A stretch of DNA of 64,000 nt from Saururus chinensis (Eukaryota > Streptophyta > Magnoliopsida > Piperales > Saururaceae), in assembly GCA_035235625.1 (NCBI GenBank), contig CP141147.1, positions 906,001 to 970,000 on the forward strand. The letters are read 5' to 3'. How positions within the stretch are numbered: position 1 is the first letter of the stretch; every line of letters starts with the position of its first letter. Position numbers and translations under genes: made by a program. This document shows positions 10,778-23,932 of this stretch, piece by piece. The notes below the pieces were generated by a model. It saw only the letters and a list, made by a program, of their open reading frames with translations, was not told where the DNA came from and did not search any database.

Positions 10778-12180
10778 AAGATAGCATGGGAGAGGGTAAA
10801 TCCCGGAATGGGAAATTTGCACTGAGATAGGGGAAGATCGCAATGATTCTGTCGCCATCCAACCAAGAGCCAGAGCTGCATTTATCTCACAACCGAGAAT
10901 TTTTTTTCCTGAACATCAATCTCCCGAAGCACAAGCCGAATTTGAGGCGAGGAAGAGCCAATTTTCCACCAATAATTCTCCGGCGAATTTCCTGCTATTG
11001 AAGATTTCAACATATCGTAGGGGTGTTCCATTCAGGTAAATCGTAACTAGAGGGGAAAGAAAGTCCCGTAAGATCCTGACGTCCGCCTTGAAGCAAATCC
11101 CGTATTGCTCACAGTTGCAAGAGCATAAGGTGGCCAGATTTCTTGACTTTGAGCAGTGACCGGAGGAGAAATAGCCCAATCATGTGCCCGACCTTCTCTC
11201 CATAGCAGGGCAGCAGACCTTCTCTGTAGGGAGAAAAGGCGATGGTTTCCGGCCCATCTTGGGCTTCGTAGTTAACTGGCCAGACGTGGAAGCACAAGTA
11301 GTGGCAGAGGAGGCATGGATTCTGTAATGGATTCCGGCAGCGGTCGGAGCACAGGCGATCCGTGGCAAAAGTAACTGAGGCCTGGGATGAGTGAAGATCG
11401 CATAGCGGCACCCATGGCTGGGAATGAGGCTTCTCATGGGGCAAACTACCACCTGCGGGCTAGAGTTGGGCAATTGGCACAAATTGGTCCGGAGAGGGCA
11501 CAGGTCGTGCGGATGGATGTGCAGAAGGCCTCCTAGGCAGCTGTGGAACCGCAAGAGGTGGGTCAGCTTGACAACGAGGACATCGCAGTTGGTTGGCATG
11601 TAGCAACCAAACCAAGCCTCTGCCTGGAACCCCTTGTTGTTTCCGACATAGGGTGAGGACACGGTTCTGAAATGAAGCAGTAGACATTTGTGACAGTGGT
11701 GCATGACGACAACGAGGGAATGAAATCTTCGGAAAAGGGTTTGCCTTGCAACGGAGGGTCACACGTTTGAATTGTTGCACCTTCTTCTTCTATTCAAATG
11801 AGGGAGGAGGCATTGGGTCAGCCCGAGGCATAACTTTGGCCGGTGTGGATGCTGTCCTGGCCCACACGGTTCTGAAATGAAGCAGTAGACATTTGTGACG
11901 GTGGTGCATGACAACAATGGGGGAATGAAATCTTCAGAAAAGGGTTTGCCTTGCAACAGAGGGTCACACGTTTGAATTGCTGCACCTTCTTCTTCCATTC
12001 AAACGAGGGAGGAGACGTTGGGTCAGCCCGAGGCATAACTTTGGCCAGCGTGGATGCTGTCTTGGCCATTAGAAGCTTGTTGACAAAAACTGAAAGTTTT
12101 TCACACATCTCTAAGATGGTAGCCAAGTCCGGGGAGGGAAGTGTCGTTAGAAGCATCTCCACTCATTGCCCCATCAACCG
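10778..12180 (-). other. Noncoding interior of the LTR element
   Basis: Several ORFs of 80-174 codons occur on the minus strand but no retroviral domain is recognisable. The ORF 11818-12162 begins just inside the primer site, where gag would sit, and reads MEMLLTTLPSPDLATILEM; I cannot assign it. The interior may be noncoding packaging sequence, as in LARD-type elements. Confidence 0.5.
11661..12075. repeat. 206-bp tandem duplication inside the LTR element
   Basis: The segment beginning ACACGGTTCTGAAATGAAGC at about 11661 is repeated from about 11868 with a few substitutions, and ends GATGCTGTC-TGGCC both times. Confidence 0.9.
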
Positions 12181-12197
12181 TTTGACTCTGATACCAA
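12181..12197 (-). other. Primer-binding site for initiator Met-tRNA
   Basis: On the minus strand the sequence TTGGTATCAGAGTCAAA directly abuts the 5' LTR. TGGTATCAGAGC is the canonical plant Met-tRNA primer site; here the last base differs. Confidence 0.9.
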
Positions 12198-12543
12198 TGT
12201 TGTGAACCGGTGTCCACAACAACATGGTAGCCGGTCTAGGGGAAGGGAGCAGCACAAGATGTCTGGGAAAGGGGAAAGGGAGTGGCATGGACACCGGGAA
12301 GGAAGGAGAGGCAAAGAGGAAAGGAGAGAAGACAAGACAATAATTCATTCACTAATCAACTTAGGGCATGGTCCTAATTGGCTCACTAACAAGAGCCTAA
12401 GGCCCAATAACATAATTAAAAGAAAAATACTAATACCCTAATTAATTTATTAACCTAAATACCCTTATTACACAATGACATAATTAAAACCTATCCTACT
12501 GGCATGTGGATCCCAGTGATAGACCCTTAGGACGTTCACAACA
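12198..12543 (-). repeat. 5' LTR of the 2.95-kb element
   Basis: Starts TGTTGTGAACC and ends TTCACAACA. It is immediately preceded on the plus strand by the primer-site complement and followed by the ATGAT duplication. Confidence 0.92.
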
Positions 12544-12548
12544 ATGAT

Positions 12549-14342
12549 GCCCTTGAAATCAAGTCTTACAAAACAAATCTCTTTTAGGGCAAAATCTAAT
12601 TATATAATAAATATATAATACAAATTCACTAAATCAATATTAATTTCAGCCAATCAGGGTCCTAAAGAACCCAAGAAAAATACTGAAAAAAAATCAATTC
12701 GAATTTTTGGCGAATTTGGTCCAAATTGACCAAAATACCCCTGATATTGGTGACAGCGTTTGACATGCTTCCCGAGATCATATTATGCTCAAATTTGGTA
12801 GAGGCCTACTTTAGATAGTAAATAAAAATTCTATTCAAACATAATTTCAATTACAATATTTATGAGAGAGAGATATAGCAATGCCTAGTCGTAGCCTACT
12901 TAGGGACGACAAGAGGCAAAAAGGTAATTTCTAGCATCCAATCCATGAACTAGAGCTCCAATACTACTATTGGGTGGTGCAGCGGAAGCTTGGTGATGAG
13001 CCCGGCTTGTGGATGTACAAAATTTTTTATCTTTATGTCCCTCTCAAACAATTTATATGCATTTACACATAAACACATATATAAGCAGTTGAACAAATTC
13101 AAATAACTTTAAATTTGCATGAATTAAAATAAAAATTAATTACTACTAACCTTTAGGGGTTAAGCCCATAGGATGTGGTCAATCACCCAAAAGCACGCAT
13201 GACCTCTTATTTATTTTATAAGTATAAATATGGGGAATTAGAATTACCTCTTTTTGATAAATTCTTTCTCTTAAATCTAAGAGAGAAAACCCTTCTTTCT
13301 CTTGCCAATTTGTTCGGAATAATTAGTTTGAGATAAGGCTCTAAAGAAACACAAATAGAGATAAGAGAGACTTGATGAAGAACACACTTTGACCTTGAGT
13401 TGTTGCACAATAATGAGGAATAAAGCTTCTGCTTTTTCTTGATTTTGTCTCTTGCAATTCAACAAACCCATGAGAGAGAGAGAGAGAGAGAGGAGATGAG
13501 AAAATTCTATTTTCTAGTTCGTCTGAAAGAGAGAGTGCATGATGAGCATGCGGTTTTCAATTTATAATTGCCTCATGAAAATCTATTTTAGATAGGACTT
13601 GTTAGTCTTATCTTTTCACGTGTTTCTCTCAAACTGGGACTCTCTTTCCCGGTTTAAGTGGGTACATCACCCACTATATACCCAAGAGGTACTAGATAAC
13701 TTAATATAAATTTAGTACCTATGTAGCATGCTAGGATAATTTTAATATGTTACAAAATTACTACACAATTTAAATTGAGATAAAATTTATATATTAAAAT
13801 ATTTATCCAAGTTCGTATATGTCCGTTTGTATCCGTAGCATATAAATTTAGACAAAATATGATATGGACTATGGTACAGGCACGTACAAAAGCTACGTAA
13901 ATAGCAAACGGACATAGGTCAATCCTCTCTCCATATCCATTCCTGTCCTTAAACACTCATAGGTCCTTCCCTTATGCTCCCATGATGGCTTCCGTACAAG
14001 TGCCAATCCAAAGGAACGGAAATTGCATTTAATTATTTGTTGAGAAATTGAAAACATGAGAGGGGAATTAAAGAGGTTTCTAATGATAAAAGCATGCAAT
14101 GTCATCATCATCGTAGGCTATAAACAACTGTGAACAAGTCACGATACATAATATAATGTAGAAAAAGTCTTGTAACAATCCGTTATTACATTGACATGAT
14201 ATGCTGCAAGCAGACGATTGGGTACGTAAATTAATTAATGTCTTGGCTTTTCTAAACACAACATATTTAATAAAACAAGACAAAACACAAAAGGGTTGAG
14301 GCAGCCACACAAGCTTCGTTCTCAGGATCGATCCCTTATTCA
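12549..14342. other. Intergenic AT-rich sequence
   Basis: No gene recognised. It contains a (GA)n microsatellite at 13472-13493 and AT-rich sequence that could be decayed LTR. Confidence 0.6.
13472..13493. repeat. (GA)n microsatellite
   Basis: Eleven uninterrupted GA units. Confidence 0.95.
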
Positions 14343-15663
14343 TCAAGCTTTTGGATACGAGAATTTCCGACTAAGGAGGGACTTGGTTCCCTGGACTTCG
14401 ACTTTTGCATTTCTTTCTGATTTGTAGCTAAAACGTAGACTGTCTCTGCTATTCAGAAGAATCACATAGAGTGGTAACTGCTGTTTAACCGAATATACGA
14501 TGGGCAAGCAGACAATTGGGTACATGCATGTGGCAGTGACATAGTGGAACATGCCCCTGATGATGAGGTGATGGCCGGCACAAAAAGAGACGAGCACAGC
14601 AGCTAAGGAGATGTAAAGAGAAGTAAGGCCATAAAACAGCTTGTCGGATGCAAAGTTATGCTCGTAGGGAGAGGTGACGATGGAAAGAAAGAGGATGAGA
14701 GAGCTGAGAGAGGAGGAAAGCCCCACCAAGGAAGCCACGACAAAGATTTGAAACAGCTTTTCCTTTTTGAGGATGGGAAAACCTTCGGTTTGGTGGAATC
14801 CACCGGGTACAGCAGCTGCAGTGGCAAAAGCCACTGTTGCAACAAGTGCAGCAATCAATGAGAAGGACTGAGAGGTGGCGGTAAGCCATTTGTCTCCTTG
14901 CTTGGCCAGTTTTCTGTGTGTCTCTCGGAAAATCTCATTAGGTAGCTTGCCTTTATTGTTGATGCCAGGAACAAAATCTGTAGGCAAGCTGTTCCTTACC
15001 TCCTGGAAGGCGTTATATACATTGGAGCCAAAAAAAAGAGATGCAACTGTTAGCAATAGAGATTTATCTAATTATAACGCACCACTAATTAGGGTCTTTC
15101 TGAGCAGATACACACTTTTAGTTTCAGCCATTGAAATATTGTTTACCTGTTCAATTTGTTATTAGAGTACGAGTAATTAAAGCCAGTGGGTTGTGCTCAC
15201 AAGTACGTACAACAATATTGTTACTACATGTATGTAAGTATATTAAAAGTACCTGGAACCAATTGATCTCCCATTGCATTTGGAGAGCTGCACAAGGAAC
15301 AATCCATGGAAAGACCCATGACTCGGAGTAGTCTGCAGCCAAGTGGAGTACACTATTTCCGTTATCATCCACTGCTTTGAACATACTTGGTTCAACGTCC
15401 AGTCTCTGCAAGTATCGGTAGATTTGACGTCTCCTATTCTCCGCAGCCAAAAGTGCTAAATTCTTTCCGTCTTTACTCTTGTCATCGATGGCAACAGGAA
15501 ATGTTTTCAGTACTAGCTGAACCATTTCAATCACTCCCATCTTTATAGCAATCACGATGGGCCGTTCGTTGATCCCAGGTGATTCGTCCTCCTCGTAGAT
15601 CCCAGGTGCTCTGACACGTGATTCGTCCTCCTCGTAGATCCCAAAAGCTTCCGTGGGTACTGT
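14343..15663 (-). CDS. Ankyrin-repeat / PGG-domain membrane protein, C-terminal half (two exons)
   Basis: Plant ITN1/ACD6-type protein: ankyrin repeats followed by a four-helix PGG membrane domain, usually at the plasma membrane and linked to stress or defence signalling. The upstream exon (about 15253-15663) encodes ankyrin sequence (PIVIAIKMGVIEMVQLVLK, DGKNLALLAAENRR, NGNSVLHLAADY) and ends ALQMQWEINWFQ. A GT-AG intron at 15003-15252 leads to exon 14343-15002, which starts EVRNSLPTDFVPG, carries KLAKQGDKWLTATSQS, has the PGG motif in AAAVPGGFHQTEGF, four hydrophobic segments, and stops with TGA at 14343. The splice joins the conserved WF-EVRN region in frame, as in the family. The start of the 15253-15663 exon is uncertain; a 39-bp duplication (GIYEEDES twice) lies in it. 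The N-terminal ankyrin exons are missing here, but matching ones lie at 29431-30685 on the same strand. Confidence 0.82.
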
Positions 15664-18600
15664 TTTGTTGTGAGATTTGGGATGACAAATAAACAAGCTG
15701 CTCATCAATTGATTGCATCCGAACCAGTGGATATAATACACATACATGTACATGTGAACAAATGGATATATATAACGGTAAGTGTAGAATATGTTCTCGT
15801 CAATTACTTTTTACTCACATTTCTAGTACTACTCAATTGATGCCCTTCCCCTTTCTTTAATTGGCCCCGTTTTTACTATACTTGTCTTCTAATGATTATT
15901 TCATCCTGGTTCATACGCTATATATGATTAAAAATTCAAAATCATTTCAAGAATTGCAATGTGACGGGCCAATTGGCATTACAAACATTATGATAGAGGC
16001 TGGCAGCAGGGCACAAGATTTATACAATTGGAGACATAAGGCAAGATTTTAAATATGTGGTTTTTTATATCTAATATAGTATTAATATGTTAATTAAATT
16101 AAGTTCTTATATTCAAGTTTTGCTCATATATCTTTTTTCAAGGGGCAATATTTGAAAAGATTTTTTTCAATCCAAATATATTTTTAATATTGACATATTT
16201 ATTAATAAAATATTTGCAAACAAAACAAAAACCATGAAAATTAAAACTATGCTAAGAAGTGAGAATAATACAAAATAAAATTTAAAATATAAAGGAAATA
16301 ACAGTATAAATTAAAATATAAAATATAAAAAAAAGAATAATATGACCTCTAGAATTGAGAGAGATGAGTACATATGAGGGGCATGAGAGAGCTCGTTGTC
16401 TTGGAGAAGGAGATGAGAGTGATGTCTTGATACTTGAAAATTGAGATAAACATGAGAGAGTTGTGTGGCGGGAGCTCAGTTTAGATGTTTAGTCTATTGT
16501 GCTAAAAAAAAAACTCACTCAGTTTAGTCTAGCCTAAAGGTGCAGTACGCAGAACATGGGAAGGAAGAGATTTTTGGGTTTTTGGAAAAACTGCATAAGG
16601 AGGTCTACGACATAGAATTAATATGATGGAACATTTCGCTCTTTGGATCGTTATCATATAAACAAATTTTTAATATGGTCTAATATACATAGGCTATATG
16701 GGTTTATAGGAATATGGGGTATCGTCTTTGCTGGGGATTTAGGCAGTCCCCCTAAGTTGCCTAAAGCTCCATCTTGATGGGAAAACTACACTCTTCCCTC
16801 TTTTATGTTAATCAAAAAATATAATAAATCATAAACTTACACATACAAAGTGATTTAAGTATATCCTCTACACTTCTTAAAAATAGAATAAGCAAATTAA
16901 CACACCTATAAAACAAGTTCACTCATGAGGCAATTCATCAAATACATAGAAGACACCATATTTATTTGGTTCACAACCAAATTAATAGCTTCATTCACAG
17001 GGTCTATGTAGACTAATTTTACTATTTACAATAGGGATATATTCTATATTGTAGAAATTACATATTTAAGGGTTAATACCCTATTTATATAATAGAGATA
17101 TCTCATTCAAATGCGGAAAAATAAATAAAATATAAAAAAAAAGGTTATCAAGATAAACCAACTTGATTTGTCTTCTCTATACCAAGAGGAACAACTTGAA
17201 CTTGAAAAGTTTTATCCTTTTTCTTTTTCCTTCGAGACACTCACTTTCTTCCTCTCCAGAGTCTTTCTAAAATCCTTAGCTTTACTCATCATATTTCAAA
17301 AGAAACCCCTTTCTTTTAAGAAAATTAGACTTATTATAAAACAATCATTTCACTTACGCTATTTACTTAGCCCTAAAGTGGGTTAAGTGATGGTCCCCCT
17401 CCCTACTCATCCTACTCATGTGGGGCTCTCCCATACTACACATGAGGGTCTACAAATTAGTAGGTAAGATCAATCATTGACCGGATTTCATTTGTTCTTA
17501 TAGGTGTTCCCATGGCTACAACGCCTTCATCTTGCACTACTGCTCTGTCAAACTCTGTATTTTCTCCTTCTCAGTTACAATCTCTCCTCTCTAATAAATT
17601 CGACCATGAAAACTTTTAATTATGAAAAACTCAAGTCATGTCCATTGTCAATACTTATGTGGTTATAAAAAACTCAGTTCATGTCCATTGTCTATGATCA
17701 TGAAGTTTTAGTTACATAAAAAAGTCATGAGAATTCAGATCACATTCTACCTCGTTCATCTTCTCCTCCTCAAATAATCGTCTCACAAACTGGTCTTTGC
17801 ATACTCAATCCTGAAAACTCTAGCTGGTTTAGAACTGATAACCATGTCAAAACATGGCTTTCTGCAACTGTTTCTCCTTCAATACTACCATCATTTATCT
17901 TCTTACAAATATACTAAGTCAATACGTCTGACCAACTGGCAGATTTCTTTATTAGGAGTCTCTCATCACCCAGATCACATGCCTATCTCATGAGCAAGTT
18001 TCATGTATTTGCATGCATACCCCCCAGCTTGAGGGCAAGTATCAACCCGGCCCATCTCAGTAGTAGGATGAAGTTTTCATCTTCATCATTGATCTCTATA
18101 AAAAAGCTGCCACCATAGACCCTCGACCTATAACAAACTTTGTATCCAATGCTTTGAGATAAAGATCATATTTATTGTATTCGTTTGTAAATAAACAGAT
18201 CATCACTGTAGAAATCATTAGGGCAATGAAATAGACATTATGCTTATAACAACTATTCTTCTTCTTCTTCTTTATGCTTCTATAATACTACGTTCTGTTG
18301 AAAAATTATTAAGGTGTGCTACTTTACCAATCAGAGCATATTATAATACCAAATCCCAAATTAGAACATGACAAAGTACAAGAAAATTAAAGCAAATTTG
18401 ACGTGGTTTTCAGCACAATAAATTATTGAGTTTGAAGCAGATATTGTCAACCGCCAGTGCACATTGGCTTCTCCAGCAATCCACTCCCAAGAAGGAAGAC
18501 ACCTCTTTGTCAGACTTGGGGTACACTTTTATAAGCCCAACTTAAAGTTACACTTTAAGAATAAGGAAGAAGATGGCAACAATCGGTTGGAATTTTATTA

Positions 18601-18850
18601 GTTTCAATATGTGTTTTCTATGTGTAATTTGGGGTCCAACTTCACGAGTTTTATAGGCAAATCCGTATAAACTTGTCCAATCAGACGAACAAACACTTTG
18701 AAGGTCAACCTGACCAAAACAACAATCTCCCATCCGAGCAGGCACAACACTACCATCTAGACACGACCCGACTAGACACCAAGCTAACCCAACCCATTTT
18801 GGACTAAATCCACTTAACATGAACCAAGTCAAATAGACCTGATCGGTAGG
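15664..18850. other. Intergenic or intronic AT-rich sequence
   Basis: No gene recognised. If the ankyrin halves are one gene, this and the next 10 kb are intron. A middle exon expected for the family was not found here by eye. Confidence 0.5.
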
Positions 18851-20090
18851 GCTATCAACGTATAACTATTTACCCGCCTTACCTACTCGCCCGATTTAAA
18901 ATTTGTAGACGGGTAATTGATAAATGGGTAAAGGGTAAACTAAGTGGGTAATTTTACTCGCACATTTATTATGTGGGTAGGGTATAGGTAACCCATCATC
19001 CATACATGTTACCCATTACCTAGTTTAATATAATATATAATATGCATTACTATAGAGACCCATGTTTAGATATACCTATAATTTGCCCACTACCTTAGCC
19101 AGCCCAAAGGCCCAAAGAAAGTACCCCATAACCTCACTTCAGGCCAAAGAAACCTTAAATCCTAATTCTCATTGCATTTTCTTTTGATCGACCAAGGAGA
19201 TGGTGGCTAGGGCAATGGTGCACTAGCGCAAGGTTTCTTCTCCGTTAGCTTTCCTATAATCTTTCATCTAGTTGCCTCCCTCCTCTCTACCAGCAATTAA
19301 CTTGGCTACTTCCCTGCTCTTCTCTCTCACGATTTAGGCATCCCTTCCGCTGCATTGCTGATCGACTTCCCTTCTACCCCCTACTTCTCCCGATGATTGA
19401 AGATCCAGGTCCCTGCTGCTATTAAGTATTTTTTTATAGTCGGGTCTAGACAAGTTTGGTTCATCCTCTATTTTCTGATGCTATCATTAATGTAGGGCAT
19501 TATGATTTTAGCTTTCATTATGGTCAATTTAGCTATATAAGCACTAACATTTTTTTAACCTATGGTACATTTTACATGTCAAATATCATTTTTTTTTTCT
19601 TTTTCCAACTCTTAGATGTAACAGTTGTAGCTTGTAGTCAGATTTGGAAAAAAAGTTTTGTTCTTTTGAAAATCTAAGAGTCCTTTGTTTATCTAATTTA
19701 TTTTTTTAATCTGTCTATTTTGTTGCAAAGCTACTAGTTCATTTTAATATTATATGATTCCATTCATTTGTGCAATCGATAGTGTTTATTTTGGCTTGCA
19801 ATAATATGTTGGATTCATCAATGAAACTTAATGATCATATGCTTTTTCATTGATTATAGCTCACAATTATATGTTAGAAAGTGTTAATCTTGGTGAGGGT
19901 GGCAATAACAATATTGTTGATGAATTAAATTTTTTACACATTGGATAAATTTTTAACATATATTTGTTATTATTTTAAATTTATTGATTGGTTGGTCATT
20001 TACCCATTACCTGCCCATTTACCCGATGGATAAGGGGTAATGGGTAAAATATGAGTAATGAATGTATAAATGGTATGTGTGACTAAGGAA
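18850..20090. mobile_element. hAT-like non-autonomous element relic
   Basis: Both ends are packed with short ACCC / GGGTAA motifs (TTACCCATTACC, GGGTAATGGGTA) in inverted arrangement: 18870-19020 on the left and 19995-20050 on the right. This subterminal pattern is typical of plant hAT elements. The interior codes for no transposase. Exact terminal repeats and the 8-bp target duplication could not be fixed by eye. Confidence 0.5.
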
Positions 20091-23000
20091 ATCACCCTCC
20101 TAAGTGAAAAGTTTTCCTAAGTAAAATGTCACTATAGATTGAAAATCCCCTCCATTTCTAAATTTAAATCACATAATGAATTTTAACTTATAAGCCACAC
20201 ATAGTGGCTTTAAGTAGACAACACATGTAAGCCCACAAGCCACAAATTAAAACATTTTCTTCATTTGTTAATAATTCTAACCCCAAAGTGGAGGATTTAT
20301 TTTTTACGAACAGGATTTGGTCCTCTACAGAATTTAATACGAAGAACATGCATGGTTTAGTATGCAGATCATGTGGTCTTTTACATTAAAGATCTGTCTA
20401 GAAAGCAAGGGAAAATGTGTAGTATCATTACCTATAGAAAGCAAGGGAATTCAAGATTTCCATTTTATTTTCATGACCTACATGATCCTGATTTTCTGGT
20501 TCATGAACGTAGACCTTCTTACCAGTTGCTTACTGATTTGATTGTAAGGAGATGGATCAGGTAAAACATCTAACTCAATCAAAAGCCAACGTCATCTAAA
20601 AGAGCCCTTACGGACCAGCGTGTGCTCATAATGAACAAAGCACCAGTAAATGAATGATCAAGAAAATAATGATTGACTTTACATGTATATTTAGAGAGAA
20701 ATGTGTTGGGTTTCACCAGCCACAGAGAACGATGACGCATCCATTAGCAGTTCATGTATGTGCATGGACTGTACGATAACGGGTGTGTCTTCTACTCACC
20801 TGCAGATTACGTCCATGCCAAATGGGGGCATAGTGCTATAAAAAACCAAATAAATGGTTTTTCTACACTAAAATTTGTCCATCAAAAGTTTACTTTTAGT
20901 TTTGATTGGAGTGATAAAAGTGGCCCCCTTATTGTGATGTGAGACACTCACTTTTCTCTTTCCCATCAAGACCTAATGTAACGTTTTGTTGGATAGATTT
21001 TGGTGGCAAGTTAACAACACCCTAAAAAAATTGGGGCAGAGAGAGATTAGGGTTATCAAATTAAATTACCAGAATGCCCTGGAGGTTGGAGGCCATCTTC
21101 TTCATATTCATACTTGCTGAAAATGCGGATGAGGTCCTTCAGGAGTAGAGAAGCCGCAATGTGCTTCCTGTTCAGTGTGAGCATAGTGTCGACTTTCGGA
21201 CTTCTTGTAATTTTCCTGAATAACTCTGTAAATGAAGGGAGGACTATGAGAGTACATTATTGCTATAAACAATCCATATATGCACACACACATCTTTTAT
21301 CACAGTCCTTGGTCTCTTTAGATTAAATACCAAAGTGTGAGTATAGTGTCGACTTTCGGACTTCTTCTAATGACAAATGGGGGCATTAGTGTTTGATCAT
21401 GTCCAACTAAGTGATTTATCAGATGAGTGCCAAAAGTTTTGTCGACATCTACTTGCTATATTGATTTAGAGAACAATGCTGGTCACAATGACTAGAGTAT
21501 AAATGAGATCACTCTCATATCTGAACTGTCGCTCAGGCTACCCACCCTCAACACTAATGCAATGCCTTAATTAGGGGTATCAACAATCCAAGCTGAAAGC
21601 CAAATTTTGACTGTTCTCTTGAGTGTAGACTGAGCAAGCTGAATGGAGCTCAATGACTATTTCTCATCTAATTTGTAAAAAAACAAATATTAGGCCTTGT
21701 TGAAGTCCTTACCTGCTACTGTACATAGTTGTGTTACTTGATAGCTTTAGTCTTCTCCACACGTTCATTTTTCATTTTTTAGCTTCATTATTTGACTCGT
21801 TAACGTCACAGTTCGATATTTGTAGATTTATGCACACATCTTTTATCACAATTGTACTTATATCGATTATTAAACAAAGGTAATGGAGTGCAGAAATATC
21901 TACTCGATTGAGGCAGGGGAGATTTCCATGTATATAGATGTGTCGAGTAACTTCTAGAGACCTAATGAAATAAAAGAAATAAGAGAGGTGGCTAGCCATT
22001 GTGCCCCCACTTGCCCAAGATGTTAGATTATAAAATAAATAAAAATAAGTTTTTTTATTTATTAAAGGGTCAAAGTTTTGGGAAACTTGGTTACTTTATA
22101 TGGAATGAAAGTTTGGCCACGTTTTGAGGTGGTCGTATGTTTTAGTCTCATTAGAGGTATTTATATTTTAATTATATTTTACGTATTATAGTGTTAAGTT
22201 TGATGGATACTTGTACGTAAACGGCTCAAACTTTTGAGAAACTTGGTTATCTTACACCGAGTAAGTCCCTTACTCTCCCTACAAAGTATTTTTTTCTTTC
22301 TCAAACTCTTTCTTTTTGAATTTATTATTTAATTCAAAGAAATTTCAGGGATTAGTATGCTTAATTTGAGTTGATTTATGTGTTTTCTATTAATTTATTC
22401 TATTCTTTCAAATCTGAGGTTGAGTCTTATTGTTCTTAGTTGTTAAAATTGATAATCAGAGTAATCCTCTGCTCTTTTTTAATATTCGAAATTCTTTGCA
22501 TATCTCCATGGGTTTATACCATTTTAAAATTGAGAATATATAAATTGTCCATTTAGTTGTGTGCTTGTTTGTATCAGTACCATACGTGACAGATGGACGC
22601 AGACACTGTGAAATGTGTTCGTGGCAGACATAGACACATACAAACAATAATATGATGTGGCAGACAACTGTGGACAACCCTTATATGTGTTTATGTCCAT
22701 CCTTTTAACTTCATGGCTCTATGCATTTTTACTTTTCTACACAATATGTACCTATCATACATCTCTTTCATTGATTGGGCATCTATTTAGTTTTGATAAT
22801 AATTATCAACAATGAATTAATTAATTCAAACCGATATATATTTGTAAACTTACAAGCTTCATATGAGTATATTACAGGTTCCTCTTTCTTTACATCTCAA
22901 CATTTTAGCCAAAACTTTTTAACATTATTTTTTAGAACTTTGGGAAAATGTATTTATTTCATACATCTTACAATCGCTCTACGTTTTCCATATTAACTCA

Positions 23001-23449
23001 TATTCTCTACTATCTTTCAGAAGCACTCCTTCTGTCCTTCCTATACTTTGTTTAGCCACTACTAAACCTCCTTAGTAAGATATTTTTTCTCTCATTTTTA
23101 TTCACACATGGATTCTTCTCATTCTCATGTACCTACTCTCTAATGTAGGATTTTTTAAGGTCATAAATTTTGCCAATTCTGTTTTTTTCTTGACTTTCTT
23201 CTAATGTATAGAATCCCAAAGTACATTTAGATGTAATAGATGCTCCTAATTCAGTCACTACTGAAGTTCAAATTTCGAAAATACCATGAATTGCCAATTA
23301 GTTGGACCCTTCTTTCTGTAATACTTTGGTTTATCTTTGAGCAAGTTAATCTAATCTTCTATGTCTGTATATGAATAGACTACCAAAAAAAATTAATTCA
23401 AACTTTGCTCAAAAGCACAACCGAGGTGGGGGGCTTGAATTGCAATTAA
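20091..23449. other. Intergenic or intronic sequence, nothing recognised
   Basis: AT-rich, with no supported gene. A 30-bp motif (TAGTGTCGACTTTCGGACTT core) occurs at about 21187 and 21348. The ORF at 21114-21326 + has a hydrophobic stretch but no family match and no supporting features. Confidence 0.5.
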
Positions 23450-23454
23450 GAGCT

Positions 23455-23600
23455 ACTCACCCCATAGCAATATGGCACCCAATAGCAGCAATACAGCAAC
23501 ATATCCCAGCAATATAGCACCCCATCGCAGCAATATAGCACCCAATCGGTACAATAGATAACCCAAATATAGCAGCAATATAAAAGGAAACAACAATATA
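23455..23600. repeat. Imperfect tandem repeat, CAGCAATATAGCACCCAAT
   Basis: Units of about 20-25 bp with the core AGCAATATAGCACCC recur about six times. The Cys/Tyr-rich ORF on the minus strand is a by-product. Confidence 0.85.
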
Positions 23601-23932
23601 ACAGAACCCAATTGCGAGAGCTCCCTTTCATATCTATCCCCTGCACATTTAATACCTTAGTTAATTCTATTGAAAAGAAATCCGTTAGGTGACGTTTAAT
23701 AGAATGGAAATACCATGTTTTTAAAAACTTTTGAAATGATGTTCGTTTTCACAATCAAATACAGAAGCTCATAATATGTTTATTGAAAGAGAAAAATGCA
23801 AACAGAAAAACATATGGCGACCTTATTTTAATTTACTTTTATGATTTGGTTTTGCCTATTTAATTATATTCGACACTACCTACTTGTTTTGGACAATAGT
23901 AGCATATGTATTTACAAAAAGGTCATAGAAAG

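Larger units (their letters stand above)
9597..12543 (-). mobile_element. Complete non-autonomous LTR retrotransposon with captured host gene
   Basis: Two direct repeats of 366 bp (9597-9962) and 346 bp (12198-12543) bound the element. Both begin TGTTGTG and end CACAACA, and they share long near-identical stretches. The 5-bp sequence ATGAT flanks both sides (9592-9596 and 12544-12548), as expected for a target-site duplication. Next to the right LTR, on the minus strand, is TTGGTATCAGAGTC, the primer-binding site complementary to initiator Met-tRNA. This fixes the orientation as minus, with the 5' LTR on the right. The 2.2-kb interior lacks protease, integrase, reverse transcriptase and RNase H, so the element must borrow proteins from a relative. 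It carries a 748-bp importin-5 fragment and a 206-bp tandem duplication. It is inserted in, or next to, the copia 5' region. Confidence 0.92.

Noticed and set aside
18548..18832. 94-codon minus ORF considered as the missing middle exon of the ankyrin gene
   Set aside because: Its sequence has no ankyrin-family features and there are no fitting splice sites.
21114..21326. ORF with a membrane-like segment (CFLFSVSIVSTFGLLVIFL)
   Set aside because: No homologue recognised, no continuing exon found, and part of its DNA is repeated nearby outside the frame.
23446..23646. Cys/Tyr-rich ORF resembling a small secreted Cys-rich peptide
   Set aside because: It is a translation of the AGCAATATAGCACCC tandem repeat and has no signal peptide.
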